DNA of 64,000 nucleotides from Planctomycetota bacterium. GTDB taxonomy: Bacteria; Planctomycetota; UBA1135; GCA-002686595. The DNA lies in the NCBI GenBank assembly GCA_014237855.1, contig JABACD010000005.1, forward strand, positions 1-64,000, in the 5' to 3' direction. Below the pieces are notes generated by a model that searched no databases, was not told the origin of the DNA, and was given only the letters and a program-made list of their open reading frames with translations. Position numbers and translations under genes: made by a program. This document shows positions 8,930-17,338 of the stretch, piece after piece; within the stretch, counting starts at the first letter, position 1; every line of letters starts with the position of its first letter.

Positions 8930-10073
8930 AGCGGGGAAAGAGCGGTCTCGGCTCGAATTCACGCTGAAATTCCAGGATGGAGCACATCCAGATGATCACG
9001 CGCTTGCCCTCCAGGCCCTCCCGTCCCCTTCGTCGCAGGGACTTCCAAAGGGCAGCTCCGCCCCCGGGAATCCCGATCACGTCGATGCGGTAGCCCAGTC
9101 GTGCGAACAGCAGGCTCGCCATGTCCGCTGACTCGGAGTGGAACAGGCCGCTGAAGCTATCCCCCATCAGGAGAATCGGGCTGAGACGATCCTTGGTGTG
9201 AGCCCGCTGACCCCGCGGCCTGACGATCCGGTCGTACCAGACCGGGAAGGGATCCTTGGCCACCTCCAGCTCGAGCTTGCGGTTCCTGGCGACACTCCAG
9301 GTGCCCTCTTCTCGGCGCACCAGGAAGTCTTCCCCCTCGCGGCTGGGCCCCGGCACGAACCAGTCGGCAGAACGCAGACGCTCAGCCACAGCATCGGCCG
9401 CCAACCGCGCTCCACGGGGTGTCCAGTGCAGGTCATAGTCGAGGTACAGCCGCGGGTCATCCTGCTCGACCTGGCGGTCACGCTCGGCCATGTACAGCGG
9501 CAGAAGGTCCAGCACCTCGACACCGCCCTGGGCCAGGCTCTGCAGGGTTCTTGTCATGCCTGCGCCGTAGCCCTCGAAGCCCTGCGGAAGGGTGACCCCC
9601 TTGAGATGTTCGGGATACACCTGAAGGCGCAAGGGAATCGGCACCACCAGGAACTCGATGCCGAGCTCCGCCAGGGTGGCGCTGCAGGAGCGCAGGTGCG
9701 CAGGCAGCTGAGCCGGGCTGGCAAAGTCATCAGCCGGGACAGCCCCAGCCCGATCAGCCTGCGGCATATGCCAGGCACTGAGGAACTCGAGCTCATTTCG
9801 TTTGACGGCGCCCACGGTCGATGGAACGAAGCCCTGACCCTCGTGACTCGAGAGGACCTCCTCGAGGCGTTCAAGGAATCTCGTCTCGAACTCCCTGGCA
9901 CTCTCGTCACCTTCGAGCCGCGCTTGCAGGCCCACCAGATCCCTGGCAGCCCGCTCCTCGGCGGTCGTTCCCTCGGGAGCCGGCTGCGGACTCTCCGGTG
10001 CCGGAGAGCCTTGCTCACTGCCCTGCAAGAGACTGGTAGCGCAGAGAACCATGGAAGTGAGTGCCGTTCTCAT
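8928..10073 (-). CDS. AlgJ/AlgX-like SGNH-fold protein, putative polysaccharide O-acetylation enzyme
   Basis: A 381-residue exported protein. The N-terminus (MRTALTSMVLCATSLLQGSE) resembles a signal peptide. The AlgX/AlgJ-type catalytic set is visible: D214-L-H216-W in YDLHWTPRGARLAADAV and the Ser nucleophile in LLMGDSFSGLF (S306). Members of this family work with a membrane MBOAT protein, moving acetyl groups onto exopolysaccharide in the periplasm. The gene starts with ATG overlapping the stop of a second SGNH gene (ATGA at 10070-10073), which itself lies 3 bp after the MBOAT gene. Three genes thus form an acetylation cassette. The two SGNH proteins differ in length and clearly diverged, so they may modify different positions. 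Confidence 0.87.
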   Translation of the reverse strand: MRTALTSMVLCATSLLQGSEQGSPAPESPQPAPEGTTAEERAARDLVGLQARLEGDESAREFETRFLERLEEVLSSHEGQGFVPSTVGAVKRNELEFLSAWHMPQADRAGAVPADDFASPAQLPAHLRSCSATLAELGIEFLVVPIPLRLQVYPEHLKGVTLPQGFEGYGAGMTRTLQSLAQGGVEVLDLLPLYMAERDRQVEQDDPRLYLDYDLHWTPRGARLAADAVAERLRSADWFVPGPSREGEDFLVRREEGTWSVARNRKLELEVAKDPFPVWYDRIVRPRGQRAHTKDRLSPILLMGDSFSGLFHSESADMASLLFARLGYRIDVIGIPGGGAALWKSLRRRGREGLEGKRVIIWMCSILEFQREFEPRPLFPR

Positions 10074-11581
10074 CGGGGTGCTTGCCTCGATCCTGTCGGG
10101 AACCAGATGTCCCTGCCTGCATCGGTGTCGTCGACCCAGGAGGTCTCGTCCAGATCATGGTGATCCTCGATTCGCTCGAGATCGAGGATGAAACGATCCC
10201 CCACCTGGATCGACGCGTCGGGGCTGGACTCGAAGTCCACCATGATCACGTGGGCCACCCACAAGGGTTCAGCTCCGAAGGCACCCCTGCGTACCTCGAG
10301 CACGCGGTACTCCACGACCCCCAAGCAGAAGGCATAGTCGAAGCCTTCAGGAATCCGACTCACCTCAACGACCTCTGCCAGGACGATCAGGCCAGCCTCC
10401 GAAAGCGCTGGCTCCTTCGTCTCCGGATCGCCAGACGAGGAATCCGTTGGGTCGGGGAGCGTCACCGATCTCCAGTCGCCCGCACCAGGCAGGAGGTCTC
10501 GCTCGGAGAACTGCCAGATGACGACACGCTTGCCGGACACTCCTCCGGCACGACGTGCAAGACTCTCACGCACGGTGCGCGACGCCCCGCCGGCGATGAC
10601 GATGGCATCAACAGCGAAGCCCAGCTCATTGGCGAGGCGCTCGCTCAAGCCTGCGCCCTGCCCCAGCCCCAGCTGAGGATCACTGAAGACCCCCGCAAAG
10701 CTGTCACCCAGAAGCAGGACCTCGGAATCCCTGTCCGTCTCCAGCAGCTCCCCCGTGTACGCATCGACAACACGCTCGGTGGTCAGCTCCATGGGCGGGT
10801 AGGGCTCAACCCCCAGCGGAAACTGCAGCATCCCCACCAGATCTCCGGCACCGGACACGCGCTGCTGCTCGAGCCTTGTGGTGTGCGGGGTCCGACCGGA
10901 TCCCTCTTCGTCCCCCAGCAGCTCGCGTGTACGCGCTGAGATCTCCTCCGCCACCGCAGCCATCGTGCGAGGCGTCCAGTGAGTGTCCCGAATGAGGTAG
11001 AGATCCTGGCCCTCCTGCTCGAGGCGGGCGTAGATCGCAGCCAGGTCAACGACCTGGACCCCCGCCTCATCCAGCGCCGCGAAGAAGGCCCCATTGTCCG
11101 AGTTCTCAACCCAGGAGAGCTGCTTCGTCCAGGATGAGATGTGCTCGGGATTCGCCATGGACTTGGACGGAACGGGCACGAGGAGGAGCTCGACGCCCTG
11201 CGTGGCCAGCTGATCACGAAAGTCCACGATCGTGACCAGAGGCGAGTCGTCCGCCGCGCGCTCTTCGAGGAAACCGGCAGCTGTGACGAGGTCCAGGTCC
11301 TGACCGTAGTAGAGCCAGCCATCAGTACCCGTCACTGCCTTCTGGCTGCCCTGGTTGAAGACCCGAAGCAGTCCCAACTGGTACATCGGGCTCCCAAGAA
11401 GATGCAAGAAGGACGCCCCACGTAGCTCATCCTCGAACTCATCGAGCTGGCCTTGCTCGACCGCGCCGAATACATCGAGTGCCTGCACCTCGTTGCTCCT
11501 GGAAAGCTCCCATCCGGCCTGGCCCAGGGGCACTCCGTAGATGACGAGGAGAAACAGCAGTGCTGCCAGTCGCGAGAACAT
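10070..11581 (-). CDS. AlgJ-like SGNH-fold acetylation protein with extra C-terminal domain
   Basis: A 503-residue protein with an N-terminal signal or anchor segment (residues about 4-22). The AlgJ-type core spans residues about 35-365: TDGWLYYGQD, LLLVPVPSKSMANPEH, D199-T-H201-W in IRDTHWTPR, and S294 in LLLGDSFAGVF. All three catalytic residues are kept. Residues about 390-503 form an additional beta-rich stretch (LIVLAEVVEVSRIP, VEYRVLEVRRGAFG, VGDRFILDLERI) that looks like a small barrel and is absent from the shorter paralogue next door. It probably acts in the periplasm, handing acetyl groups from the MBOAT protein to polymer. The extra domain may bind the glycan; that is a guess. Confidence 0.87.
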   Translation of the reverse strand: MFSRLAALLFLLVIYGVPLGQAGWELSRSNEVQALDVFGAVEQGQLDEFEDELRGASFLHLLGSPMYQLGLLRVFNQGSQKAVTGTDGWLYYGQDLDLVTAAGFLEERAADDSPLVTIVDFRDQLATQGVELLLVPVPSKSMANPEHISSWTKQLSWVENSDNGAFFAALDEAGVQVVDLAAIYARLEQEGQDLYLIRDTHWTPRTMAAVAEEISARTRELLGDEEGSGRTPHTTRLEQQRVSGAGDLVGMLQFPLGVEPYPPMELTTERVVDAYTGELLETDRDSEVLLLGDSFAGVFSDPQLGLGQGAGLSERLANELGFAVDAIVIAGGASRTVRESLARRAGGVSGKRVVIWQFSERDLLPGAGDWRSVTLPDPTDSSSGDPETKEPALSEAGLIVLAEVVEVSRIPEGFDYAFCLGVVEYRVLEVRRGAFGAEPLWVAHVIMVDFESSPDASIQVGDRFILDLERIEDHHDLDETSWVDDTDAGRDIWFPTGSRQAPR

Positions 11582-11583
11582 GA

Positions 11584-12999
11584 CTAGAACCGGAAGTAGA
11601 GGAAGGGGTTCGACGCCTGGGAGAGCATGGCGACAATCGAGCAGAGAAATAGCACCAGTGTCAGCGCTGTGAGGGGCGCACTACTACGGACGCGTTCAAT
11701 GTAGTTCATTGGTGCCCACCACGTGATCGCTACCGAGAGTAACACCACGCCAACGTAGAGCGGCTGATAGACTCGCCCCGCGAGGACTGCACCTGCCGCC
11801 GCGCTCCCGTCACTCGCACTCACTCCAATGAAGAGTGAGAGGAACATTGTCCAGGCCGCCTCGAGGTCAGCAGCCGGGAAGAGCAAGAACAGGATTGCAA
11901 AGGTCAGGAAGGAGCGCAGTCTGCAGAGAGGCCGGGGAAGCCTGGCATAGAGTGAGTTGTCGCCGGACATACGCTCGTACAGCAGCAGCAGGCCGTGACA
12001 GGCGCCCCAGACCAGGAAGGTCCACTCTGCACCGTGCCAGAGTCCGCCCAACAGCATGGTCAGGAAGAGGTTTCGATACGTGAGGAGCTTGCCGTGACGA
12101 TTGCCGCCCAGGGGAATGTACAGGTAGTCACGTAACCAGCCGGAGAGGGAGATGTGCCAGCGAGTCCACATCTCGGTCATGTTCAAGGATCGGTATGGAG
12201 CGCGAAAGTTCACCGGCAGGGTGAACCCGAACATCATGCCCAGACCGATCGCCATATCTGAGTAACCCGAGAAGTCGAAGTAGTACTGGAAGGCGTGAGC
12301 ACAGGTACCGAACCAGGCCACATGCGCCGGAGTGGGGCCCGTTGTGAGGACCAGGTCCGAGATCTCGCCGAGCGAATTGGCCAGCAGGACCTTCTTGGCG
12401 AGGCCGACCATGAAGTAGATCGTACCGCCACGGAAGAGCTCCCCACGCTGGGGCCGATCCTTGAGCTGAGTGGCGATCTCGCTGTAGCGCACGATCGGAC
12501 CCGCAACCAGCTGTGGGAACATCGACACGTAGCAGGCAAAGTCGATGAAGCTCTCCGCCCGCTTGGCTTTCCCCCGGTACAGGTCGATGGTGTAGGACAT
12601 CGACTGGAAGGTGTAGAAGGAGATACCAACCGGCAGGAGGATTTCGAGGGTCGGGAGGCTGTCCGCGCCAAAGATCTCCACCAGCCGATTCACGTTCTCC
12701 TGCCCGAACATGAAGTACTTGAAGAAGCCAAGCAGCGAGAGATTGGCCACCACAGAGGTGGTGACCGCTCCCTTACGAGAACGTGCGGAGGCCTTCGGGG
12801 AGTCCAGGACCACGCCACAGAACCAGTCGAGCACCGTGGACCCCAGCATCAGCAGCACGAACCACGGATTGGCCCAGCCGTAGAAGGCGTAGCTGATCAG
12901 CGTGAAGTAGGCATTCCTCGCCCGCTGCGGCAGGGCGTAGTAGCCAAGCAACGCCAGCGGCAGGAAGTAGAAGAGGAAGACCTGGGAGCTGAAGACCAT
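11584..12999 (-). CDS. AlgI-like MBOAT membrane O-acyltransferase
   Basis: A 471-residue polytopic membrane protein of the AlgI/DltB/PatA group, which passes acetyl groups across the inner membrane for polysaccharide O-acetylation. Family marks: LPVGISFYTFQSMSYTID at about 122-139, WTRWHISLSGWLRDYLYI with H282, and GGLWHGAEWTFLVWG with the invariant catalytic His at H322. About ten hydrophobic segments are visible and the length matches AlgI. It sits directly upstream of two AlgJ/AlgX-like genes, with only 2 bp to the first. That arrangement supports the acetylation call. Confidence 0.93.
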   Translation of the reverse strand: MVFSSQVFLFYFLPLALLGYYALPQRARNAYFTLISYAFYGWANPWFVLLMLGSTVLDWFCGVVLDSPKASARSRKGAVTTSVVANLSLLGFFKYFMFGQENVNRLVEIFGADSLPTLEILLPVGISFYTFQSMSYTIDLYRGKAKRAESFIDFACYVSMFPQLVAGPIVRYSEIATQLKDRPQRGELFRGGTIYFMVGLAKKVLLANSLGEISDLVLTTGPTPAHVAWFGTCAHAFQYYFDFSGYSDMAIGLGMMFGFTLPVNFRAPYRSLNMTEMWTRWHISLSGWLRDYLYIPLGGNRHGKLLTYRNLFLTMLLGGLWHGAEWTFLVWGACHGLLLLYERMSGDNSLYARLPRPLCRLRSFLTFAILFLLFPAADLEAAWTMFLSLFIGVSASDGSAAAGAVLAGRVYQPLYVGVVLLSVAITWWAPMNYIERVRSSAPLTALTLVLFLCSIVAMLSQASNPFLYFRF

Positions 13000-13174
13000 G
13001 GGGACGCGTGGAGGTTATCACGCACTCTCTCCAATCAAGCTCTCCTCTCCCGGCGACAGGGAGCCGTGCCGACCTCACTGGCCCAGCCCTGACCCTTCCG
13101 TCAGGCTGAGTACGCGACCCTACCGATGAACTCGGCCATCACCATGTCCGCGGCAATGCCGCCTGCCCGCTCGC

Positions 13175-13639
13175 CTAGAGCAGCCAGAGGTGGTAGCCCA
13201 CCAACCCCGTGTAGGTCGCCACTGAAGCCCCCAGACCCCACCTTGCCAGGTAGAAGTTCTTGTGCATACAGAGCACCAGCAGTGCCAGCGTGATCATCGT
13301 GGCCTTGCCCAGCACAAAGCCCACGCGACCGGTCTCCAGCAACATGGCCGCGATCGGATTGAGCTCGATTCCACCGACCTGAAGGTGGAAGATCGTGAAG
13401 AAGCTGTCCGCCGCATTCATGAGGGCCACCCAACCGATCAGCCCTAGCATCCAGGGCTGGTAGAGATCCACGAAGGATCCTTCGCGCTCCTCTTCCCGGC
13501 GAACGTGCTTACGCCGACCGCCACGCAGGGAGTAGGAGGAGAGACGGGGTGTTCCCCGCCGGCGACGATCGCCACTACGGGGAATGTCCGGACCTGCCGA
13601 ACTGGAATGCGGCGAGGCGTCCTGGGGTGTGGAACTCAT
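13175..13639 (-). CDS. DUF5658-type small membrane protein
   Basis: A 154-residue protein. Its first 60 residues are hydrophilic, Ser/Pro/Arg-rich and low in complexity (a basic stretch RRRRGTPRLSSYSLRGG). The rest has three membrane segments: WMLGLIGWVALMNAADSFFT, a middle segment around VGFVLGKATMITLALLVL, and the C-terminal VATYTGLVGYHLWLL. The NAADSFFT and GGIELNPIA signatures match what I know as DUF5658, whose function is unknown. The ATG at 13639 is preferred over an upstream in-frame start at 13831 that would overlap truD. Separated from the MBOAT gene downstream by about 175 bp. Confidence 0.7.
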   Translation of the reverse strand: MSSTPQDASPHSSSAGPDIPRSGDRRRRGTPRLSSYSLRGGRRKHVRREEEREGSFVDLYQPWMLGLIGWVALMNAADSFFTIFHLQVGGIELNPIAAMLLETGRVGFVLGKATMITLALLVLCMHKNFYLARWGLGASVATYTGLVGYHLWLL

Positions 13640-13745
13640 GGGCAGTAATTGCAGGTGGCTACCGGTGAACTTCGTCGCAGGTGCAGCCGCGACTGAAGCT
13701 CCCTCCGGCTTCTCGCCCCCAATCCGGTTCAAGATTGTGGCAATT

Positions 13746-15002
13746 TCAGGGATTCTTCGATAGCTCGGCGACCAGAACCGAGGCGTATGAGCCTGGTGGC
13801 AAGCTGAACTCGACCCGGAGGAATTTTCCATCCCAACGGTGCTTCAGGCCCTCCAGCGGTGCCCGCAGACTCCGCCGCTGCCCGGGCATCTCGAGTCCAG
13901 CAGGAAGATTCCTCCAGCGCTCGGCTTCGAGGCCCTCCTCAGCTCGTGCACGCTCCTCGAGGGTTCTCCAGACGCCTGAGGGGGTCGGTGTGCGGGCTCC
14001 GAACAGCGGTCCCGTCGGTGAGAGTTCAGCGCGCACTGCTCGACGCCTCAGCTCCTCGAGATCCTCCTCCGGTCCCACCTCGAAGAGGCTACGCCCCGGG
14101 TGTAGCTGGACCAGATCACCTGGCCCGGGGCGATCGTAGCTCTCAAGCCGTGTCGCCAGCACACGATTGAAGGCCCTGGACTGCAGGGCGCTCAGGTGCA
14201 GCCGGAGCATGGGGCGAGGCAAGGCTCGCAGGGCGCTCCGAAAGTCCCCGCGGCGGCGAGCCAGCTGTCTTGCGAGCGTGGCGTAGTCCCTGGGTAGGCG
14301 GGTCGCCAATCCTCCCAGCTTGCGCAGCTCAGAGGATTGGCCGCGAGCGATGGCTCCATGCAATTCCTCGAGTTCTGGAGTACTCGGGGCGTGCTGCGAA
14401 CCAGTCCAGAGCAGCAGGAACTCTCGCGGCCGGTCCTCGAGGAGCACACGACCAAGCTCGTGGCCCCGCCCGTGTAGCCCGAATCGCTGGGGACCAAAAT
14501 AATTGGGCAGCCCCCTGCGAGAGAGGAGCTCCAGTGAAGCCTCGGTGCGTGGGCGATCCGCCTCGGAGATGCCACCCAGGCGCAAGTCGAAGCGATTGCC
14601 GGCCAGCGCCCCCAGTCGCAGCTTCCTGTCGTTACTCGCGACCTCCAGCATTCGCACACCATCCCTCTCGATCTCCCCGAGGCGAGACTCGCTCTGAGCT
14701 GGTACGGAGATCCACTGCCGGGTAACTCCTCTGGCATCCTTGAGTCCCGCATACCCGATGTGCTTCTTCGAGATCTCCAGCACACGCGCCACGTGAGCCA
14801 CCAGATCAAAGGTCGAGATTCCACGCTTCTCGATTCTCAGCAGCCGATGCTCCCCCCCACCACTGGGTTCGAAGGAAGGCAGCTCGTCCACCACGAAGTC
14901 CTCGGGCCGCTCCCGAAAGCTCAGGGCAATGGGGGGTTCGTCCTCCGTCAGATAACGCAGCCCGGGTGCCCAGGCCAACCCTCTGGGGTCTGCCTCCAGC
15001 AC
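13746..15002 (-). CDS. truD: tRNA pseudouridine(13) synthase
   Basis: A 418-residue TruD-family enzyme that isomerises uridine 13 in tRNA. The catalytic motif is KHIGYAGLKDARGVTRQW with Asp89. NYFGPQRFGLHGRGHELG is the second TruD signature, and the insertion region and C-terminal FSLPPGSYASVLVAEL are also typical. The GTG start at 15002 lies 3 bp after the stop of a glycosyltransferase gene, and the frame is read inside the polysaccharide operon. It is the only clear RNA-modification gene there, so it is probably cotranscribed with the locus by position rather than by function. Confidence 0.93.
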   Translation of the reverse strand: MLEADPRGLAWAPGLRYLTEDEPPIALSFRERPEDFVVDELPSFEPSGGGEHRLLRIEKRGISTFDLVAHVARVLEISKKHIGYAGLKDARGVTRQWISVPAQSESRLGEIERDGVRMLEVASNDRKLRLGALAGNRFDLRLGGISEADRPRTEASLELLSRRGLPNYFGPQRFGLHGRGHELGRVLLEDRPREFLLLWTGSQHAPSTPELEELHGAIARGQSSELRKLGGLATRLPRDYATLARQLARRRGDFRSALRALPRPMLRLHLSALQSRAFNRVLATRLESYDRPGPGDLVQLHPGRSLFEVGPEEDLEELRRRAVRAELSPTGPLFGARTPTPSGVWRTLEERARAEEGLEAERWRNLPAGLEMPGQRRSLRAPLEGLKHRWDGKFLRVEFSLPPGSYASVLVAELSKNP

Positions 15003-15005
15003 GAC

Positions 15006-16166
15006 CTAGGACTCCGCGGACAGCCGGGCAATCACCTCGGAGTCGGGCGCCTGCCCCTCGAGAATCTCACGGTAGATCCCCAGCGTCTGGTCGACCATCC
15101 GGTCCAGGCCAAACTCTGTGCTGACCCTTGCATGGCCCGCCTCTGCCAGCCGCTCACGAAGTTCGGGATCACGCGCCAGCGCGACCATGGCGGCTGCCAG
15201 GGGTTCGACCTCCGCAGCCGGCACCAGCAGCCCGGTCTCACCGTCGACGACCACCTCCGGGACTGCCGAAACTCGAGTCGCCAGGACTGGAATTCGGGTG
15301 GCCATGGCCTCGAGAAAGACCAGCCCCAGACCCTCCCAGAGCGAGCTCATGGTGAAGACGTCACTGGCTGCCATCAGGCTCGGAACATCGTGACGAATCC
15401 CGGCAAAGATGCACGAGTCTCCCAGGTCGAGCTCGGCCGCCAGTGACCTTGCCCGCTGCTCGCCATCGCCGAAGGGATCGCCCCCCACCAGGAGCAGTCG
15501 GATACGGGGCTCCTCGGAGCGCGCTCGGTCCAGCGCCTTCAGGAGAACGTCATGCGCCTTCTGCGCGGCGAATCGAGCCACGCAGATGAACACGATGTGA
15601 TCTGGACTGAAGCCAAACTCGTCTCGAATCAGCTGGCGTTCGGCGAGCCCGAGTTCCGAAGCTTGCTCGAAACGCGTGCGGTCGATCCCGTAGTAGACAC
15701 GCCTCAGCCCAGGCTCCCTGACACGACCATGCTCATGAACGAAGCGCGCGACGTGATCGGAGAGTGCAATGGTGCGTGCGGGTAGATTGCCGAGGATGCC
15801 ATGCACGAAGGAGACCAGCGGGCGCTTGAGAACCTGTTCGTCGTTGTGCTTGCCGGAGATCAAGCGACCACGACGAGCACTGATCGTCGCCATGAGCGCA
15901 CAGAACATGTCGGCCTTCAGCAGATGCGAGTGGACCACATCGGCCCAGTGCATTTGCGAGACCAATCGCGTGGCCCCCGGACCCAGGGGAACGCGCAGAA
16001 CCTGCTGCGCACCCGCCGCTCGAAAGTCATCAGCCAGGGTGCCCTCACCCTTCAGGTACGCCACGCGAATCTCGTGGCCGCGGGCACTCTGTCCTCGCAC
16101 CTGGCTCTCCAGGTGCTTCTCGGCTCCCCCCACGTCGAGGGTTGTGATCACGTGCAAGATCTTCAT
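15006..16166 (-). CDS. GT4 family glycosyltransferase
   Basis: A 386-residue retaining glycosyltransferase. The N-terminus MKILHVITTLDVGGAEKHLE carries the GT4 Gly-rich loop and VVHSHLLKADMFCALMA the acceptor helix. FICVARFAAQKAHDVLLKAL opens the donor domain and SLWEGLGLVFLEAMATRIPV contains the E-x7-E motif. It should add a sugar during repeat-unit synthesis at the cytoplasmic membrane face. Starts 6 bp after the preceding GT4 gene and is followed within 3 bp by truD. The sequence fits a poly-specific group, so no sugar is proposed. Confidence 0.92.
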   Translation of the reverse strand: MKILHVITTLDVGGAEKHLESQVRGQSARGHEIRVAYLKGEGTLADDFRAAGAQQVLRVPLGPGATRLVSQMHWADVVHSHLLKADMFCALMATISARRGRLISGKHNDEQVLKRPLVSFVHGILGNLPARTIALSDHVARFVHEHGRVREPGLRRVYYGIDRTRFEQASELGLAERQLIRDEFGFSPDHIVFICVARFAAQKAHDVLLKALDRARSEEPRIRLLLVGGDPFGDGEQRARSLAAELDLGDSCIFAGIRHDVPSLMAASDVFTMSSLWEGLGLVFLEAMATRIPVLATRVSAVPEVVVDGETGLLVPAAEVEPLAAAMVALARDPELRERLAEAGHARVSTEFGLDRMVDQTLGIYREILEGQAPDSEVIARLSAES

Positions 16167-16172
16167 GGCTGA

Positions 16173-17336
16173 TCAGGGAAGGATAGCCTCGTAGAGCTCT
16201 CTCAGCCCCTTCACCATCCGCGAGACCGTGTAGCCCTGGTCGATCCGGTCGCGCCCGGCCTCACCCAGGGCACTGCGCTGGAACGGCTCAAGGGCCAGCA
16301 ACTCCCCCAGGCTGGCCGAAATCGCTGGGGGCGAGACCTCTGCTGCCAGGAATCCGGTCTCTCCTGGGAGGACCAGATCACGGGCACCATCCACCGGGGT
16401 CGCCACCACGGGAAGACCCGAAGCCATCGCCTCCATGACGATGTAGGGCATGCCCTCCCAGCGAGAGGGCAGGAGCAAGCAGTCGCTGGCCGCCAGGATT
16501 GCCGGAACATCCTCGCGAAATCCGAGCATGGCAACGCGATCCGAGAGGCCCAGCCGGTCAATGCTGGCCTCGAGCTCAGCGCGTTGCTCGCCGTGCCCCA
16601 CGATCATCAGCTGAAGATCCCGGGGAGACTGCGGTAGCGCCAGGGCTTGCAGCGCAAGGTCCTGCCCCTTGGCCACGTTCAGGAGCCCGACGACAGCTGC
16701 GGTTGGCCGCCCGGGATCGAGACCGACCTCGGCGACGTCCAGCGGCTCAATGCCTCGGTAGAGCGAGGGGTGAATTCCGTTGGGCACCACGTGGATCTTC
16801 TCGGCGGCGCATACCCCCGCTGAGGCAAATGTCTGCGCCTCACTGGGACTCACAGCCACGATGGCATCCGTGCGATTGGCCAGGGCCGTCTCGATCCGGC
16901 GAAAGGCAGCTCGCTTGAGCGGACCGAACATCTCCCTGAACAAGAAGGCGAAGGTGTGCGGAGTGTGAACTCGCACCCCAATCCCTGCGCGAAGAGAGGC
17001 ACAACGACCGAGGACACCCGCCTTGGAGGAGTGGGTATGCACCACGTCCGGACGTAGCTCCCGAATCAGCGTCGTCAGGCGTGCAAGCTGCCGTCCATCG
17101 TGCAGGGGTGAGATCGAGCGACTCATGGGCACCTCGTGGACACCGCACCCCTCTGACTCCAGCTCGGACATGGTGTCTCGAAAGCCGGGCTGGCGCTCTG
17201 CAGCGACCCCCAGCTGCACGTCGACCCCCTCCGCCAGCAGGCCACGAGCCAGGTCGGTGATGTGCCTGCGAGTACCCCCAATGGTGCACTCCATCAACTG
17301 CAGAACTCGCAGGGGCCGTCGGGCCGTGTCCACCAT
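16173..17336 (-). CDS. GT4 family glycosyltransferase
   Basis: A 387-residue GT-B enzyme. The acceptor half shows LQLMECTIGGTRRHITDLA and VVHTHSSKAGVLGRCAS. The donor half shows VVGLLNVAKGQDLALQAL and PSRWEGMPYIVMEAMASGLP with the E-x7-E pair. Its ATG is 2 bp after the stop of the initiating sugar-phosphate transferase gene. By gene order it is a candidate for the second sugar addition onto the polyprenyl-diphosphate-linked first sugar; this is inference from position. Confidence 0.92.
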   Translation of the reverse strand: MVDTARRPLRVLQLMECTIGGTRRHITDLARGLLAEGVDVQLGVAAERQPGFRDTMSELESEGCGVHEVPMSRSISPLHDGRQLARLTTLIRELRPDVVHTHSSKAGVLGRCASLRAGIGVRVHTPHTFAFLFREMFGPLKRAAFRRIETALANRTDAIVAVSPSEAQTFASAGVCAAEKIHVVPNGIHPSLYRGIEPLDVAEVGLDPGRPTAAVVGLLNVAKGQDLALQALALPQSPRDLQLMIVGHGEQRAELEASIDRLGLSDRVAMLGFREDVPAILAASDCLLLPSRWEGMPYIVMEAMASGLPVVATPVDGARDLVLPGETGFLAAEVSPPAISASLGELLALEPFQRSALGEAGRDRIDQGYTVSRMVKGLRELYEAILP

Positions 17337-17338
17337 TC

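Noticed and set aside
13084..13108. Terminator after the DUF5658 gene (stem CCTGAC/GTCAGG with a bulge)
   Set aside because: No U-tract follows on the minus strand and the stem is short, so it is not called as a terminator.
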